64,000 nucleotides of DNA from Comamonadaceae bacterium 2FH (GCA_005503335.1 SCMQ01000001.1:1-64000); one strand, 5' to 3'. Numbered from the stretch's first letter, positions 45,632 through 55,071 are shown. The notes: generated by a model from the letters alone, not told the origin. A program made the numbers and translations.

Positions 45632-47392
45632 ATGAAGAGCGACGTGTATGACGTGATCGTGGTTGGGTCCGGGGCTGCAGGGCTGGCAGCGGCGTGCACG
45701 GCAGCCGCCCATGGCAAGCGGGTTCTGGTGCTCGAGGCAGCCGACCGCATCGGAGGCACCACGGCCATTTCCGGCGGGATGGTGTGGATTCCTGCCAATC
45801 ACAAGATGAACGCCGCGGGTATCGAGGACAGCCTGGATGCGGCGCGCAACTACCTGAACCATACGGTCCCTGGCTCCGTCGAGGATCCGCGCATGCAGGC
45901 GTTCCTCACGCGGGGGGACGAAGCCATCCGCTTTCTGGAGGCGCACACCTCCCTGCAGTTGCAGGCTGTTCGGCGATACCCGGATTACTACCCCGACACG
46001 CCAGGTGCCACTGCCGGTGGCCGTGTGCTAGAGCCTGTCCCGTTCGACGCCACCGCACTCGGCCCGGCATTCGCCCAGCTGCGCGATCCCTTGCCCGAGT
46101 TCATGCTTTTCGGCGGGATGATGGTGAGCCGGGAGGACCTGCCTATCCTGCGGCGAGTGGGGCATTCGCTCGGTGCCGTCTGGCACGCCACGAAACTGGT
46201 CGCCCGCTACGCTATGCAGCGGATCCGAGCTCACCGCGGCACGACCCTGGTGCTGGGCAATGCACTGGCCGCACGGCTGTTCAAGTCGGCCCGCGACTTG
46301 GATGTGGAAATCGCCATCGAGGCGGCCGTGGTCGGCATGATCATGGAAGGTGACCGTGTCGCGGGCGTGCGTGTGAAGCGTGAAGGCCAACTGCGGCAGC
46401 TGCGCGCGAACGACGCTGTGATCTTGGCCACCGGCGGCATCTCCCATCACCCGGATCTGCGGCGCGACTATATCCCCGCAGCTGCGGGGGAAGTGTCCGC
46501 AACTGCGAAGTCAGGCGCTGGGCGAGGGGGAGCGCACCTCGCGGGCAGTCTGGGTGCGAAGCTGAGCCCGAGCGCCGCCACAGTCGACGATGCCCTGGCC
46601 TTCTGGGTGCCGGTGTCGAAGTTTCGCCGGGCGGACGGATCGCAGGCCGTTTTCCCGCACACGGTAACGGACCGAGCGAAGCCCGGCCTCATTGCAGTCA
46701 ACAAGGACGGGCGCCGGTTTGTCAATGAAGCGGTCTCGTACCACGAGTTCGTCCGGGCGCAGTTGCGAGACTCTACGGACAACATCCCGGCCTGGCTGGT
46801 GTGCGACAAGGACTTCCTGTGGAAGTATGGCTTGGGCCGTGTTCGACCCTTCGCGCTGTCGATCAAGCGTGACCTCGAAACTGGCTACCTGAAGCGCGGC
46901 AAGACGATGGAGGAGCTCGCAGAGGTTCTCGGACTTCCGGTCCGGAACTTCGTGGATACGGTCCACCGCTTCAACCTGGCCGCTGTGCGAGGCCTCGATA
47001 GCGAGTTTGGCCGAGGATCCAACATCTATCAGCGCCATCTGGGCGACGTGGACCAGCGGCCCAACCCCTGTGTCGCGCCCATCAGGAATGGCCCTTTCTA
47101 CGCCGTCGCCGTGTACCCGGCCGACCTCGGGATGGCCGCGGGGATCGTCACGGACGAACACGCTCGCGTGCTCAGGAAAGACGGACAGCCCATAGCGGGT
47201 CTCTATGCGTGCGGCAACGACATGCACTCCGTCATGAACGGAGCTTACCCCGGGCCAGGAATCACCCTTGGGCCAGCGCTGGTGTTCGGCTATATCGCGG
47301 GATCGCATGCCTCTGGCAAGGGGGCGCTGGCGGGCTGGGCTGGCGAGATGGGGGCTTCATCTCAACAAACGGCAAGGAGGGCGGCAGCCTAG
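45632..47392 (+). CDS. KstD-like FAD-binding dehydrogenase
   Basis: This 586-aa flavoprotein has YDVIVVGSGAAGLAAACTAA for FAD, VLEAADRIGGTTAISGGMVW, AVILATGGISHHPDLRR and a C-terminal GLYACGNDMHSVMNGAYPGP. The layout matches 3-ketosteroid delta-1-dehydrogenases and related enzymes that desaturate next to a carbonyl. AAGGTGA precedes the ATG. It stands first in the plus-strand run leading to the CoA-pathway operon, with a 342-bp gap. Substrates other than steroids are common in the family, so the steroid role is not assumed. Confidence 0.85.
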   Translation: MKSDVYDVIVVGSGAAGLAAACTAAAHGKRVLVLEAADRIGGTTAISGGMVWIPANHKMNAAGIEDSLDAARNYLNHTVPGSVEDPRMQAFLTRGDEAIRFLEAHTSLQLQAVRRYPDYYPDTPGATAGGRVLEPVPFDATALGPAFAQLRDPLPEFMLFGGMMVSREDLPILRRVGHSLGAVWHATKLVARYAMQRIRAHRGTTLVLGNALAARLFKSARDLDVEIAIEAAVVGMIMEGDRVAGVRVKREGQLRQLRANDAVILATGGISHHPDLRRDYIPAAAGEVSATAKSGAGRGGAHLAGSLGAKLSPSAATVDDALAFWVPVSKFRRADGSQAVFPHTVTDRAKPGLIAVNKDGRRFVNEAVSYHEFVRAQLRDSTDNIPAWLVCDKDFLWKYGLGRVRPFALSIKRDLETGYLKRGKTMEELAEVLGLPVRNFVDTVHRFNLAAVRGLDSEFGRGSNIYQRHLGDVDQRPNPCVAPIRNGPFYAVAVYPADLGMAAGIVTDEHARVLRKDGQPIAGLYACGNDMHSVMNGAYPGPGITLGPALVFGYIAGSHASGKGALAGWAGEMGASSQQTARRAAA

Positions 47393-47734
47393 ACGGGAAA
47401 CCGAGTAGATCGGCCGCGACAGCGCTTGTCGATGTCGGAAATTGACACAGACCAAAGTGTCTGCAAGGTTCCAACTGTCGGAACTCGATTTGACTACTGA
47501 AATCATTGGGGGTAATATTCACCTTGATGAGATGAAGGTGTGGATGTCTCGCGCAGTGAAGGCGAGCCCGGCCTTGGGCGAACTGCGTGGCCTGTTAGTG
47601 CCGGCCACGTTCTATGCAGGCTGGCCGGTGCGCTTGGCTGCAGATAGGGCGGCGCTGGAGCCTCTGGAAGCAGACGGCAGGCGACAGCCAGATTCAACGA
47701 AACACGGATACAAGCTTACGAAAGCGAGGAATAA
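47393..47734. other. leader region of the CoA-pathway operon
   Basis: A 342-bp gap before the ThDP enzyme gene. It carries a GTTCC-N7-GGAAC palindrome at 47468-47484, a variant of the operator family. A 98-residue frame spans it, but has a TTG start and no convincing ribosome site or family. The ribosome site GAGGAATAA ends the region. Confidence 0.5.
47468..47484. promoter_or_regulatory. GTTCC-N7-GGAAC palindrome (site H)
   Basis: GTTCC-aactgtc-GGAAC is a perfectly paired 5-7-5 palindrome, with C/G replacing one T/A in each half of the main motif. It lies about 250 bp before the ThDP enzyme start. Confidence 0.4.
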
Positions 47735-49510
47735 ATGAAAGGCAGCGAACTCATTGCCGAGTACCTGGTGCAACAAGAGGTGCCCTACGTTTTTGGCATC
47801 TGCGGACACGGAAACGTGGGTATGCTGGATGCGCTCCACCAGGTGCGCGACAAGGTCCAGCTCATTTCGCCGCGTCACGAGCAGTGCGCCGGTCACATGG
47901 CTGACGCGTATTTCCGTGTGAAGCACCGTCCGGTGGCCACGCTGACCTCCACCGGTCCCGGCTCGGCCAACATGGTCATGTCGCTCGCCACTGCCTTGTC
48001 TGACTCGTCGGCCTTTCTGGCCATCACCTCGAACGTGCCCACCTCCCAGATGAACCGGGCGCCTTTCCAGGAACTGTACAAGCACAACCAAGCTGACTTT
48101 CCGAACGTGCTTCGCCCGGTCGTGAAGCGCAGCTTCCAGCCTTCGCGTGTGGACATGCTTCCGCTGGCTCTGCGCCAAGCCTTCGACACCATGGTGACCG
48201 GACGCCCGGGTCCGGTGAATCTCGACATTCCGTACAACCTGTACCAGGAAGAAGCCGACGTTGCCGTGCCGCCCAAGTCGCACACACTCGGCCAGCAACG
48301 CCCGGCCGCCTCGAACGCGGACGTCGCTGCCGTGATGGAGCTGCTGCGCGAGGCCCAGCGCCCCGTGTTCTTCATCGGCCACGGCGCGACGCTGTCGGAA
48401 GCCGGCCCTGAGATGACCGCGCTGGCGCATCGCCTTGGCGTACCGGTGATCACCTCGCCCAATGGCATGGGCTGCGTTCCCGCGGACGACATGATGACGC
48501 TGGGCTTCATCGGCCGAAACGGCGCCTACCCGGCCAACCAGGCGGGCCGTCACTCTGACCTGGTGATCACGATCGGCACGCGCTTCGACGACCGTTCCTC
48601 CTCCAGCTGGCACCCCGGCTATTCCTGGAACTTCCCCAAGACCAAGCTCGTTCACGTGGACATCGACCCGCAGGAACTGGGCCGCAACTATCCCCCCACC
48701 GTGGGCATCGTCGCGGACTGCAAGGTCTTCTGCGAACAGCTGCTCGCCGCGGTCAACGAAGAACAAGTCGATTCGAGCCGCTTTGCCGGCTGGCGCGACC
48801 AGGTCGCGGGCTGGCAGCGTGAGTGGGAAGCCTTCGTTCGCCCGAACTTCAGCTCCGTCACGACGCCGATCCGCCCCGAATACGTGGTCGGAGCCCTGGA
48901 CGACGTTCTGCCTGACGATGTGATTCTGTCGCTGGACTCGGGGGTGCATCACAACTGGTTCATGCAGTTCTGGAAGCCGCGCCGCACCCAGAGCATGCTC
49001 AACAGCTGGGGCTATTCGTCGATGGGTTTCGGCGTTTGCGGTGTGCTGGGCGCTCAGCTCGCTGCCCCTGACCGCCCTTGCGTTGCCGTGGTCGGCGACG
49101 GTGGCTTCACCATGACCCCCTACGTGGTCTGCACCGCGGTTGAATACAACCTCCCGTGCGTGTGGATCGTCTGGAACAACTTCGCATGGGGCGCGATCCG
49201 CGACATCCAGTACGGCATGTTCGGCGGCCGGGAACTGGGCACCGCGTTCTACAAGGGCGAGCAGGGCCCCGGCGGCGAGCGCTACAACCCCGACTTCGCG
49301 GCCTGGGCGCGCGCGGCCGGAGCAGACGGCATCACGGTCACGCGCAGCGAAGACCTGCGCGGCGCCGTTGAGCTGGCACTGCGCAACCGCCGCCCCTGCG
49401 TCATCGACGTCCATGTGGACAGCGAAGTGCGTCCGCCTTCCACCGGCACGTGGCAACTGCCGCCCACGCCGTTCAAGGAGCCGATGTTCGGCAAGCCGTG
49501 GGTTGCCTAA
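47735..49510 (+). CDS. thiamine-diphosphate-dependent lyase/synthase (acetolactate synthase-like)
   Basis: This 591-aa ThDP enzyme has three domains. The N-terminal Pyr domain holds the activating Glu in ISPRHEQCAGHMADAYF. A central Rossmann-like domain starts near LREAQRPVFFIGHGATLS. The C-terminal PP domain has the GDG...NN motif in VVGDGGFTMTPYVV and CVWIVWNNFAW. The family covers acetolactate synthase, oxalyl-CoA decarboxylase and 2-hydroxyacyl-CoA lyase; a regulatory small subunit for acetolactate synthase is not adjacent. With the CoA enzymes downstream, a lyase acting on a 2-hydroxyacyl-CoA or a related carboligase is plausible, but undecided. Confidence 0.9.
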   Translation: MKGSELIAEYLVQQEVPYVFGICGHGNVGMLDALHQVRDKVQLISPRHEQCAGHMADAYFRVKHRPVATLTSTGPGSANMVMSLATALSDSSAFLAITSNVPTSQMNRAPFQELYKHNQADFPNVLRPVVKRSFQPSRVDMLPLALRQAFDTMVTGRPGPVNLDIPYNLYQEEADVAVPPKSHTLGQQRPAASNADVAAVMELLREAQRPVFFIGHGATLSEAGPEMTALAHRLGVPVITSPNGMGCVPADDMMTLGFIGRNGAYPANQAGRHSDLVITIGTRFDDRSSSSWHPGYSWNFPKTKLVHVDIDPQELGRNYPPTVGIVADCKVFCEQLLAAVNEEQVDSSRFAGWRDQVAGWQREWEAFVRPNFSSVTTPIRPEYVVGALDDVLPDDVILSLDSGVHHNWFMQFWKPRRTQSMLNSWGYSSMGFGVCGVLGAQLAAPDRPCVAVVGDGGFTMTPYVVCTAVEYNLPCVWIVWNNFAWGAIRDIQYGMFGGRELGTAFYKGEQGPGGERYNPDFAAWARAAGADGITVTRSEDLRGAVELALRNRRPCVIDVHVDSEVRPPSTGTWQLPPTPFKEPMFGKPWVA

Positions 49511-49528
49511 GCGCCGGAAAGGGAGTCC

Positions 49529-49936
49529 ATGATCACCCCGCTGCCTCAACCCGAGCCGAACGCCGACTCCCGGCCGTACTGGAGCGCGGCCAGTGAAGGC
49601 CGACTCCTCATCCGCGCGTGCAAGGCCTGCGGCGCCAAGCACTTCATGCCACGTCATCTGTGCCCGGAGTGCTGGTCGGACCAGCTCGAATGGGTCGACA
49701 GTGCCGGCCGTGGCACGGTGCACAGCTTCAGCATCGTGCATCGCGCACCCACGCCCGAGTTCGCGGCCGGCACGCCGTATGTGATTGCCATGGTCGATCT
49801 CGACGAAGGACCGCGCATGTTTGCCAACGTGATCGGCGAAGGAGCCCTGGCCGTGGCCATCGGCGACCGCGTGAGGGTGACGTTCGAGGAACGCGGCGAC
49901 GGAATGAAGATGCCGCAATTCACCCGCGAGGCCTAG
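49529..49936 (+). CDS. DUF35 zinc-ribbon OB-fold protein
   Basis: This 135-aa protein has an N-terminal helix (SRPYWSAASEGRLLIRAC), a rubredoxin-like zinc ribbon with four Cys (CKACGAKHFMPRHLCPECW), and an OB fold (GTVHSFSIVHRAP to GDRVRVTFEE). Such proteins act as CoA-substrate docking partners for thiolase-like enzymes, as in ChsH2-DUF35/Ltp2 and archaeal thiolase/HMG-CoA synthase complexes. It lies directly before a thiolase-like gene, 10 bp away, as expected for such a pair. Confidence 0.92.
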   Translation: MITPLPQPEPNADSRPYWSAASEGRLLIRACKACGAKHFMPRHLCPECWSDQLEWVDSAGRGTVHSFSIVHRAPTPEFAAGTPYVIAMVDLDEGPRMFANVIGEGALAVAIGDRVRVTFEERGDGMKMPQFTREA

Positions 49937-49946
49937 GGAAAGAGAT

Positions 49947-51125
49947 ATGACCCAATCCATGTCCCTGAAGAACAAAGTGGCGATCGTCGGCGTTGGCGAG
50001 TCGGACATCGGCAAGGTGCCCGGCATGACGGGGCTTGGCCTGAACACCCAGGCGATGCGACGCGCGCTGGACGACGCCGGCCTCAAGGTCTCCGACGTCG
50101 ACGGCCTGCTGACGGCCTATTCCTTCACCGAGTCGTACACCATGCTGGGCTCGTCGCTTAGCGAGTACACAGGTCTGAAGCCGCGCATGTGCGCCTCGAT
50201 GGTGGCCGGCGGCGCCAGTCCCGGCATCATGCTGCGGCACGCGGCGCAGGCGATCGCCATGGGCTTGGCAGAGACCGTTCTGGTCTGTGCCGGCGAGAAC
50301 CGGGCCACTGGCCTTGGACGCGAGGCAGCCATCGCCGTGCTGGCCAACGTCGGCCACCCGCAGTTCGAGAAGCCCTATGGCGGCTCGATCCCGGGTTTCT
50401 ACGCGATGGTCGCCCATCGTCACATGCACGAGTACGGAACGACGCGCAACCAGCTCGCCAGTGTGGCGGTCAACACGCGCGCCCATGCCGCCCTGCATCC
50501 GAACGCGCAGATGAAGGCGCCGCTCACCATCGAGCAGGTGCTGGCATCCAAGCCGATCGCCGATCCGCTGCGTATGCTCGACTGCTGCCTGATCTCCGAT
50601 GCGGCGGGAGCCTTCGTCGTCACGTCGGCCGAGCGGGCGCGCGACCTGCGCCAGAAGCCGGCCTACCTGCTGGGCGTAGGCGAGATGCACACGCACGAGC
50701 ACATCATGTGCGCGCCCAGCCTGACCCACTTCGGCGCGGCGCAATCCGGGCGCACTGCCTATGAAATGGCGGGCGTCAAGCCCGCCGATATCGACGTCGC
50801 TGAGCTCTACGACTGCTTCACGATCGTCCCCATCATCGAGCTCGAAGAGCTCGGGTTCGTGGAGCCCGGCGCCGGTGGCGCCTTCTTCGAAGCGGGGCAC
50901 GCGCGCATCGGCGGCAAGCTGCCGGTCAATACGCACGGGGGCATGCTCTCCCACGCGCATGCGGGCGCTGCCGGCGGTCTGTTTGGCATCGTCGAAGCCG
51001 TGCGTCAGCTGCGCGGCAATGAAGGCGAGCGTCAGGTCCACGGTGCCGAACTTGCACTCGTGCACAACGAAGGCGGGATTCTGTCTTCGCACTGCACCGT
51101 GATTCTGTCCAACCAGAAAGGCTGA
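49947..51125 (+). CDS. thiolase-superfamily SCP-x/Ltp-like protein lacking catalytic Cys
   Basis: This 392-aa thiolase fold starts VAIVGVGESDIGKVPGMTGL and ends VHNEGGILSSHCTVIL. At the nucleophilic-Cys position the local sequence is MVAGGASPGIMLRHAAQAI; aligning on AAQAI places a Gly where thiolases have Cys. The later His is present in GGMLSHAHAGAAGG, and ELYDCFTIVP carries a Tyr at the position often occupied by His. Ltp2-type retro-aldolases also lack the Cys and work with a DUF35 partner. A C-C cleaving aldolase role is therefore favoured over a thiolase role; this is inference. Confidence 0.85.
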   Translation: MTQSMSLKNKVAIVGVGESDIGKVPGMTGLGLNTQAMRRALDDAGLKVSDVDGLLTAYSFTESYTMLGSSLSEYTGLKPRMCASMVAGGASPGIMLRHAAQAIAMGLAETVLVCAGENRATGLGREAAIAVLANVGHPQFEKPYGGSIPGFYAMVAHRHMHEYGTTRNQLASVAVNTRAHAALHPNAQMKAPLTIEQVLASKPIADPLRMLDCCLISDAAGAFVVTSAERARDLRQKPAYLLGVGEMHTHEHIMCAPSLTHFGAAQSGRTAYEMAGVKPADIDVAELYDCFTIVPIIELEELGFVEPGAGGAFFEAGHARIGGKLPVNTHGGMLSHAHAGAAGGLFGIVEAVRQLRGNEGERQVHGAELALVHNEGGILSSHCTVILSNQKG

Positions 51126-51155
51126 GCTGCCAGCCCCACCACAAAGGAATCTGTA

Positions 51156-51623
51156 ATGACGCTCTCCTACAAGCCGCGTGGCAAATACTTCGAGGACTTC
51201 CAGGTTGGGGACGAGCTCGTGACTCCCGCCCGCACGATCACCAGCACGGACATCGTGAACTTCGCGTGCATCTCCGGTGACTTCAACGAGGTGCACGTCA
51301 ACCACGAGTACTGCAAGACCACTCCCTTCGGCGAGCCCATCGCCCATGGCCCGCTGATCTACGCGATCATGGGCGGCCTGCAGTACGCGAGCGGCATCAA
51401 CGACGGCACGATGCTCGCCCTGCTGGGCATCGACAACTGGCGCCTGCTCGGCCCCGTGAAGCACGGCGACACGATCCGCATGCACTCGCGCGTGATCGAG
51501 AAGAAGGAAACGAGCAAGCCAGACCGCGGCGTGATCGTTTTCGAGCGGCGCTGCATCAAGCAAGACGGCAGCGTTGCGCAGGAGATGAAGACCACCCTGA
51601 TGTACAAGCGCCGGCCGACGTAA
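51156..51623 (+). CDS. MaoC-like hydratase (R-specific enoyl-CoA hydratase fold)
   Basis: This 155-aa hot-dog protein has the hydratase-2 type motif in FACISGDFNEVHVNHEYC (Asp and His) followed by TPFGEPIAHGPLIYAI. It would add water to an enoyl-CoA. It is placed right after the thiolase-like gene. In the cholesterol side-chain pathway the equivalent hydratase feeds a DUF35-Ltp2 aldolase, so a hydratase-aldolase hand-over is a reasonable model here. Confidence 0.92.
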   Translation: MTLSYKPRGKYFEDFQVGDELVTPARTITSTDIVNFACISGDFNEVHVNHEYCKTTPFGEPIAHGPLIYAIMGGLQYASGINDGTMLALLGIDNWRLLGPVKHGDTIRMHSRVIEKKETSKPDRGVIVFERRCIKQDGSVAQEMKTTLMYKRRPT

Positions 51624-51688
51624 TCCGGCCGAAACCCACTTTCCAGACTATCCGCCGCGCCGCGGCCCCAACGCAAGAGGAAATATCC

Positions 51689-52909
51689 ATGAATTTCATG
51701 CTGTCCCCCGAAATCGAAGCCGTCCGCGACATGGTGGGCCGGTTCATGCAGAACGAAGTTGTTCCGGTCATGGAAGACTTCGAAAAGCGCCAGGAATTCC
51801 CGCGCGAGCTGATCAAGAAGGCCGGCGAAGCTGGCCTGTACGGCGCGGTGTTTCCCGAGTCGGTGGGGGGCAGCGACATGGGCTACATGGCCGCCGCCGT
51901 GATCATGGAGGAAATGGCCCGCCACGACGTGCGCTTCGGCTCCTGCAACAACCAGCAAGGCGGCACCTGCCCCTCGTGCATCTACACCGCCGGCACGCCC
52001 GAGCAGATCAAGAAGTATGTCCCGAACCTGCTGGCGGGCAGGACCATCGGGATGATGTCGCTGTCCGAATCGGGCAGCGGCTCCGACGCCGCGGGGGCGA
52101 TGAAGACCTTCGCCAAGCGCGATGGCGATGTCTACCGCATCAGCGGCCAGAAGATGTGGGCGTCGATCGCCAACGAGACGGATGTCGGCATCCTCTTCGC
52201 GAAGACCGATCGCGACGCCGGCGCCAAGGGCGTGACGGCGTTCATCGTTGAACCGAAGAAGTACCCTGGCTTCAAGGCCCAGCCGATCGACCTGCTGGGC
52301 ATGTCCAAGGCCTTCCGCACCAACATCGTGTTCCTGGACGACTTCGTGGTGCCGGTCGAGAACCGCCTGGGCGAGGAAGGCGAGGGCTTCAAGATCATCA
52401 TGCGCGCGCTGCAGCCCGGGCGCGTCAACGTGGCCGCAAAGGCGCTGGGCCTGGCCCAGGCATGCCTGGAAGACGCCGTGCGCTACGCCAACGAGCGCAC
52501 GGTCAAGGGCCAGCCGATCGGCCGGTTCCAGATGATCCAGAACGACATCGCCGAGATGGCCACGGCGATCGAAGCCAGCCGCGCGCTGGTCTACAAGGCC
52601 GCCTACTGCATGGATAACGACCTGCCTTCCAACCGGATCGCGGCCATCGCCAAGTACCACGCCTCTTCCACCGCCAAGCTGTGCGCGGACAAGACCCAGC
52701 AGATCTTCGGCGGCTACGGCCTGGCGCGCGAATACCGCATCTCTTGGATGAGGGTGTATGCCGACATGTTCTTCAACGGAGAAGGCTCGGCGAACATCCA
52801 GAAGATCCTGATCGCCGAGGACGCTTTGGGCTACAAGCTCGCCGATCGCCATCATGGAAAGACGGGGCTGCGCGACGTGCGCCGTGACGACGTCGGCGCC
52901 CCGGCGTAA
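51689..52909 (+). CDS. acyl-CoA dehydrogenase
   Basis: This 406-aa flavoenzyme introduces a C=C into an acyl-CoA and passes electrons to ETF. Family segments are MMSLSESGSGSDAAGAMKT, GDVYRISGQKMWAS, QPIGRFQMIQNDIAEMA and IFGGYGLAREYRISWMRVY. The catalytic Glu is probably the one in NGEGSANIQKI near residue 375. Start and length are normal. The EtfBA genes at the end of the same operon are its expected electron acceptors. Confidence 0.95.
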   Translation: MNFMLSPEIEAVRDMVGRFMQNEVVPVMEDFEKRQEFPRELIKKAGEAGLYGAVFPESVGGSDMGYMAAAVIMEEMARHDVRFGSCNNQQGGTCPSCIYTAGTPEQIKKYVPNLLAGRTIGMMSLSESGSGSDAAGAMKTFAKRDGDVYRISGQKMWASIANETDVGILFAKTDRDAGAKGVTAFIVEPKKYPGFKAQPIDLLGMSKAFRTNIVFLDDFVVPVENRLGEEGEGFKIIMRALQPGRVNVAAKALGLAQACLEDAVRYANERTVKGQPIGRFQMIQNDIAEMATAIEASRALVYKAAYCMDNDLPSNRIAAIAKYHASSTAKLCADKTQQIFGGYGLAREYRISWMRVYADMFFNGEGSANIQKILIAEDALGYKLADRHHGKTGLRDVRRDDVGAPA

Positions 52910-52923
52910 TCCCCGGGGACAAG

Positions 52924-52949
52924 CGGCTGCCCAGTGTTATGGGCGGCCG
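52924..52949 (+). other. intercistronic hairpin before the acyl-CoA ligase gene
   Basis: CGGCTGCCCA (52924-52933) pairs with TGGGCGGCCG (52940-52949) over 10 bp including one U-G pair, with a six-base loop. No T-run follows, so it may adjust expression between the dehydrogenase and ligase genes. Confidence 0.4.
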
Positions 52950-52973
52950 AGGGCGCGGATGCGCTGAATTGGA

Positions 52974-55061
52974 ATGGATTCGAATATGAACGAGAAAAGT
53001 ACCCTGGACCGGCTGTTCCGGCCCGACAGCGTCGCGATCGTCGGCGCATCCCCACAGCGCGGAAGCCCGCGAAACGCGATCGTGCGCGTCCTGCTGAAAC
53101 ATGGCTTCGCCGGCCGCGTTTATCCGGTGAGCCCCAGTCATGCGGAGGTCGAGGGCCTCAAGGCCTACAAGTCGGTGGGCGAGTTGCCGGAGGTTCCCGA
53201 CGTGGCTTTGGTGATCACGCCGGCGCAGACGGTGCCCGGCATCATCGCCGAATGCGGCGTCAAAGGCATCCGCAACGCGGTGGTGTTCAGCGCGGGCTTC
53301 GAGGAAACGGAAGCTGGCAAGGACCACGCGGTACGGCTCGCAGAAGCCGCGCGCAAGTACGGCGTGAACGTGATGGGGCCCAATTGCCAGGGGGCGTGGT
53401 CGGTGAAGCATCGCGCGATGCTGACCTACAGCCCGGCGGCGCAGAACCTCGAGACCATCCAGCACGCTCCCATCGCCGTCGTCAGCCAGAGTGGCGCGCT
53501 GGCGGGCGCCATCGGTAACTCGCTGCAGCGCGCGGGCATGGGCTGCTCCTACCTGATCAGCGTGGGCAATGAGACCGTGTTCGACGCCCTGGATGCGCTG
53601 GAATGGGTGGTCGAACAGGAAGACGTGCGTGTGGTGGCCCTGTACATCGAAGGCCTGAACTGCGCGGAGCGCATGCTTGCCATCGCGGAGAAGGCCCGCA
53701 AGCGTGGCGTCCAGATCGTGGTGCTCAAGGCCGGCCGTTCCGAAGTCGGCCAGCAGGCGACTGCCTCCCACACGGGCAAGATCGCCTCGTCCCACGCCGT
53801 CTATACCGACGTGCTGGAGCAGGCGGGCGTCATCTCGGTGAACAGCCTGGTGGAGGTCCTCTCCGCGGTGGAGGTGCTGGCGTTCCTTGCCAATCCGCGC
53901 ATCAGTGGCGACCCCAAGGGCGGCATCTCCGTGCTCAGCTCCTCCGGTGGCGCGGGCGCCCTGCTGGCGGACCACAGCAGCGAAAACGGCATCCCGATGT
54001 CGGAATTCAGCCCTGCAACCGCTGACCGCCTCGAGAAGCTGCTGCCGGAGTTCGCACGCAAGGCGAACCCGATCGACCTGACGGGTCAGATCAACACCGT
54101 CGCCAACCTGTTCCGCGACACGTGCAACACGATCGCCGAGGACCCGCGCACGGAGGCGATCGTCGTGCAGTACGCGAGCAGCGGCCGCAAGTACCTGCAG
54201 GAGGACGGCGAGCTCTTCAAGAGCCTCGGACGGGAACTGCCCGTCATCGTCAGCTTCGTCGGCGAGACGATGGAGCCCGAGGTGCGCCGAGCGTTCCGCG
54301 AGGCAGGCGTCCTGCTGGCCGCGGACCCTTCGATCACGATGCAGGCGCTGTCGCTGATCTACAGGCGCCGCCGCTACCAGTCGCTGCCGCCGCTGCCAGA
54401 GCGGCCGCCGCTGCCCGAGCGCCCGGCACCGCGGGACTGGGAAGAAACCATGAAGTTCTGCGAAGACGGTGGCGTCACGCCGGCCAAGTGGCTGGTCCTG
54501 GGCCCCGAAGACCGCGCTAGGAACGCGTGTGCCGGGCTGAAGTACCCGCTGGTTGTCAAGGTGCTGCCCTCCGACTCGGAGCACAAGACGGAGCTGGGCC
54601 TGGTCAAGCTGCGCGTGCAGACGCCCGAGGCTGTGGATGCGCTGGCCGCCGAGTTCCGCGCGAAGATGGGCAAGCCGGGCGCGGGCATCCTGGTCCAGGA
54701 GATGGTGGGCGACGGCGTGGAAGTCGTACTGTCCGCGCTGCGCAAGACCGACTTCGGGCCGGTGATCTCGATCGGCACGGGCGGCGTGGCCATCGAGTTG
54801 TACCGCGACGTGACGCATCTGGCCCTGCCGGTCACGCGCGAGCAGGTGCTCGCGGCGCTGCGCAAGCTCAAGCTGTGGACATTGCTGCAAGGCTTCCGCG
54901 GCAAGCCCGCCGCCGACATCGACGCGCTCGCCGACGCGGCCGTGCGCTTCGGCGACCAGTTCCTGGCGGCGAGCGACGTGCAGGAGTTCGAAATCAATCC
55001 GGTGATCGTCGGCGCGAAGGGCGAAGGGCTGCGCGCCGTGGATGCTCTCGTGATTGTGTAG
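52974..55061 (+). CDS. NDP-forming acyl-CoA ligase (acetate-CoA ligase family)
   Basis: This roughly 695-aa fused acyl-CoA synthetase activates an acid to its CoA ester using ATP, giving ADP. The N-terminal CoA-binding domain has SVAIVGASPQRGSPRN. The middle ligase-CoA domain has QATASHTGKIASSHAVYTD, where His is the expected phosphorylated residue. The C-terminal ATP-grasp domain (about 480-690) includes YPLVVKVLPSDSEHKTELG and GILVQEMVGDGVEVVL. A second in-frame ATG at 52986 is equally possible. It is the entry step for an acid substrate of the operon. Confidence 0.93.
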   Translation: MDSNMNEKSTLDRLFRPDSVAIVGASPQRGSPRNAIVRVLLKHGFAGRVYPVSPSHAEVEGLKAYKSVGELPEVPDVALVITPAQTVPGIIAECGVKGIRNAVVFSAGFEETEAGKDHAVRLAEAARKYGVNVMGPNCQGAWSVKHRAMLTYSPAAQNLETIQHAPIAVVSQSGALAGAIGNSLQRAGMGCSYLISVGNETVFDALDALEWVVEQEDVRVVALYIEGLNCAERMLAIAEKARKRGVQIVVLKAGRSEVGQQATASHTGKIASSHAVYTDVLEQAGVISVNSLVEVLSAVEVLAFLANPRISGDPKGGISVLSSSGGAGALLADHSSENGIPMSEFSPATADRLEKLLPEFARKANPIDLTGQINTVANLFRDTCNTIAEDPRTEAIVVQYASSGRKYLQEDGELFKSLGRELPVIVSFVGETMEPEVRRAFREAGVLLAADPSITMQALSLIYRRRRYQSLPPLPERPPLPERPAPRDWEETMKFCEDGGVTPAKWLVLGPEDRARNACAGLKYPLVVKVLPSDSEHKTELGLVKLRVQTPEAVDALAAEFRAKMGKPGAGILVQEMVGDGVEVVLSALRKTDFGPVISIGTGGVAIELYRDVTHLALPVTREQVLAALRKLKLWTLLQGFRGKPAADIDALADAAVRFGDQFLAASDVQEFEINPVIVGAKGEGLRAVDALVIV

Positions 55062-55071
55062 GGGAAGCAGA

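Noticed and set aside
47442-47738. 98-residue frame overlapping the ThDP gene start by 4 bp
   Set aside because: TTG start, no ribosome site and no recognisable family; more likely untranslated leader carrying the GTTCC-N7-GGAAC site.
47612-50086. 824-residue minus-strand open frame
   Set aside because: Antisense shadow of the ThDP enzyme and following genes; His/Val/Arg-rich with no motif.
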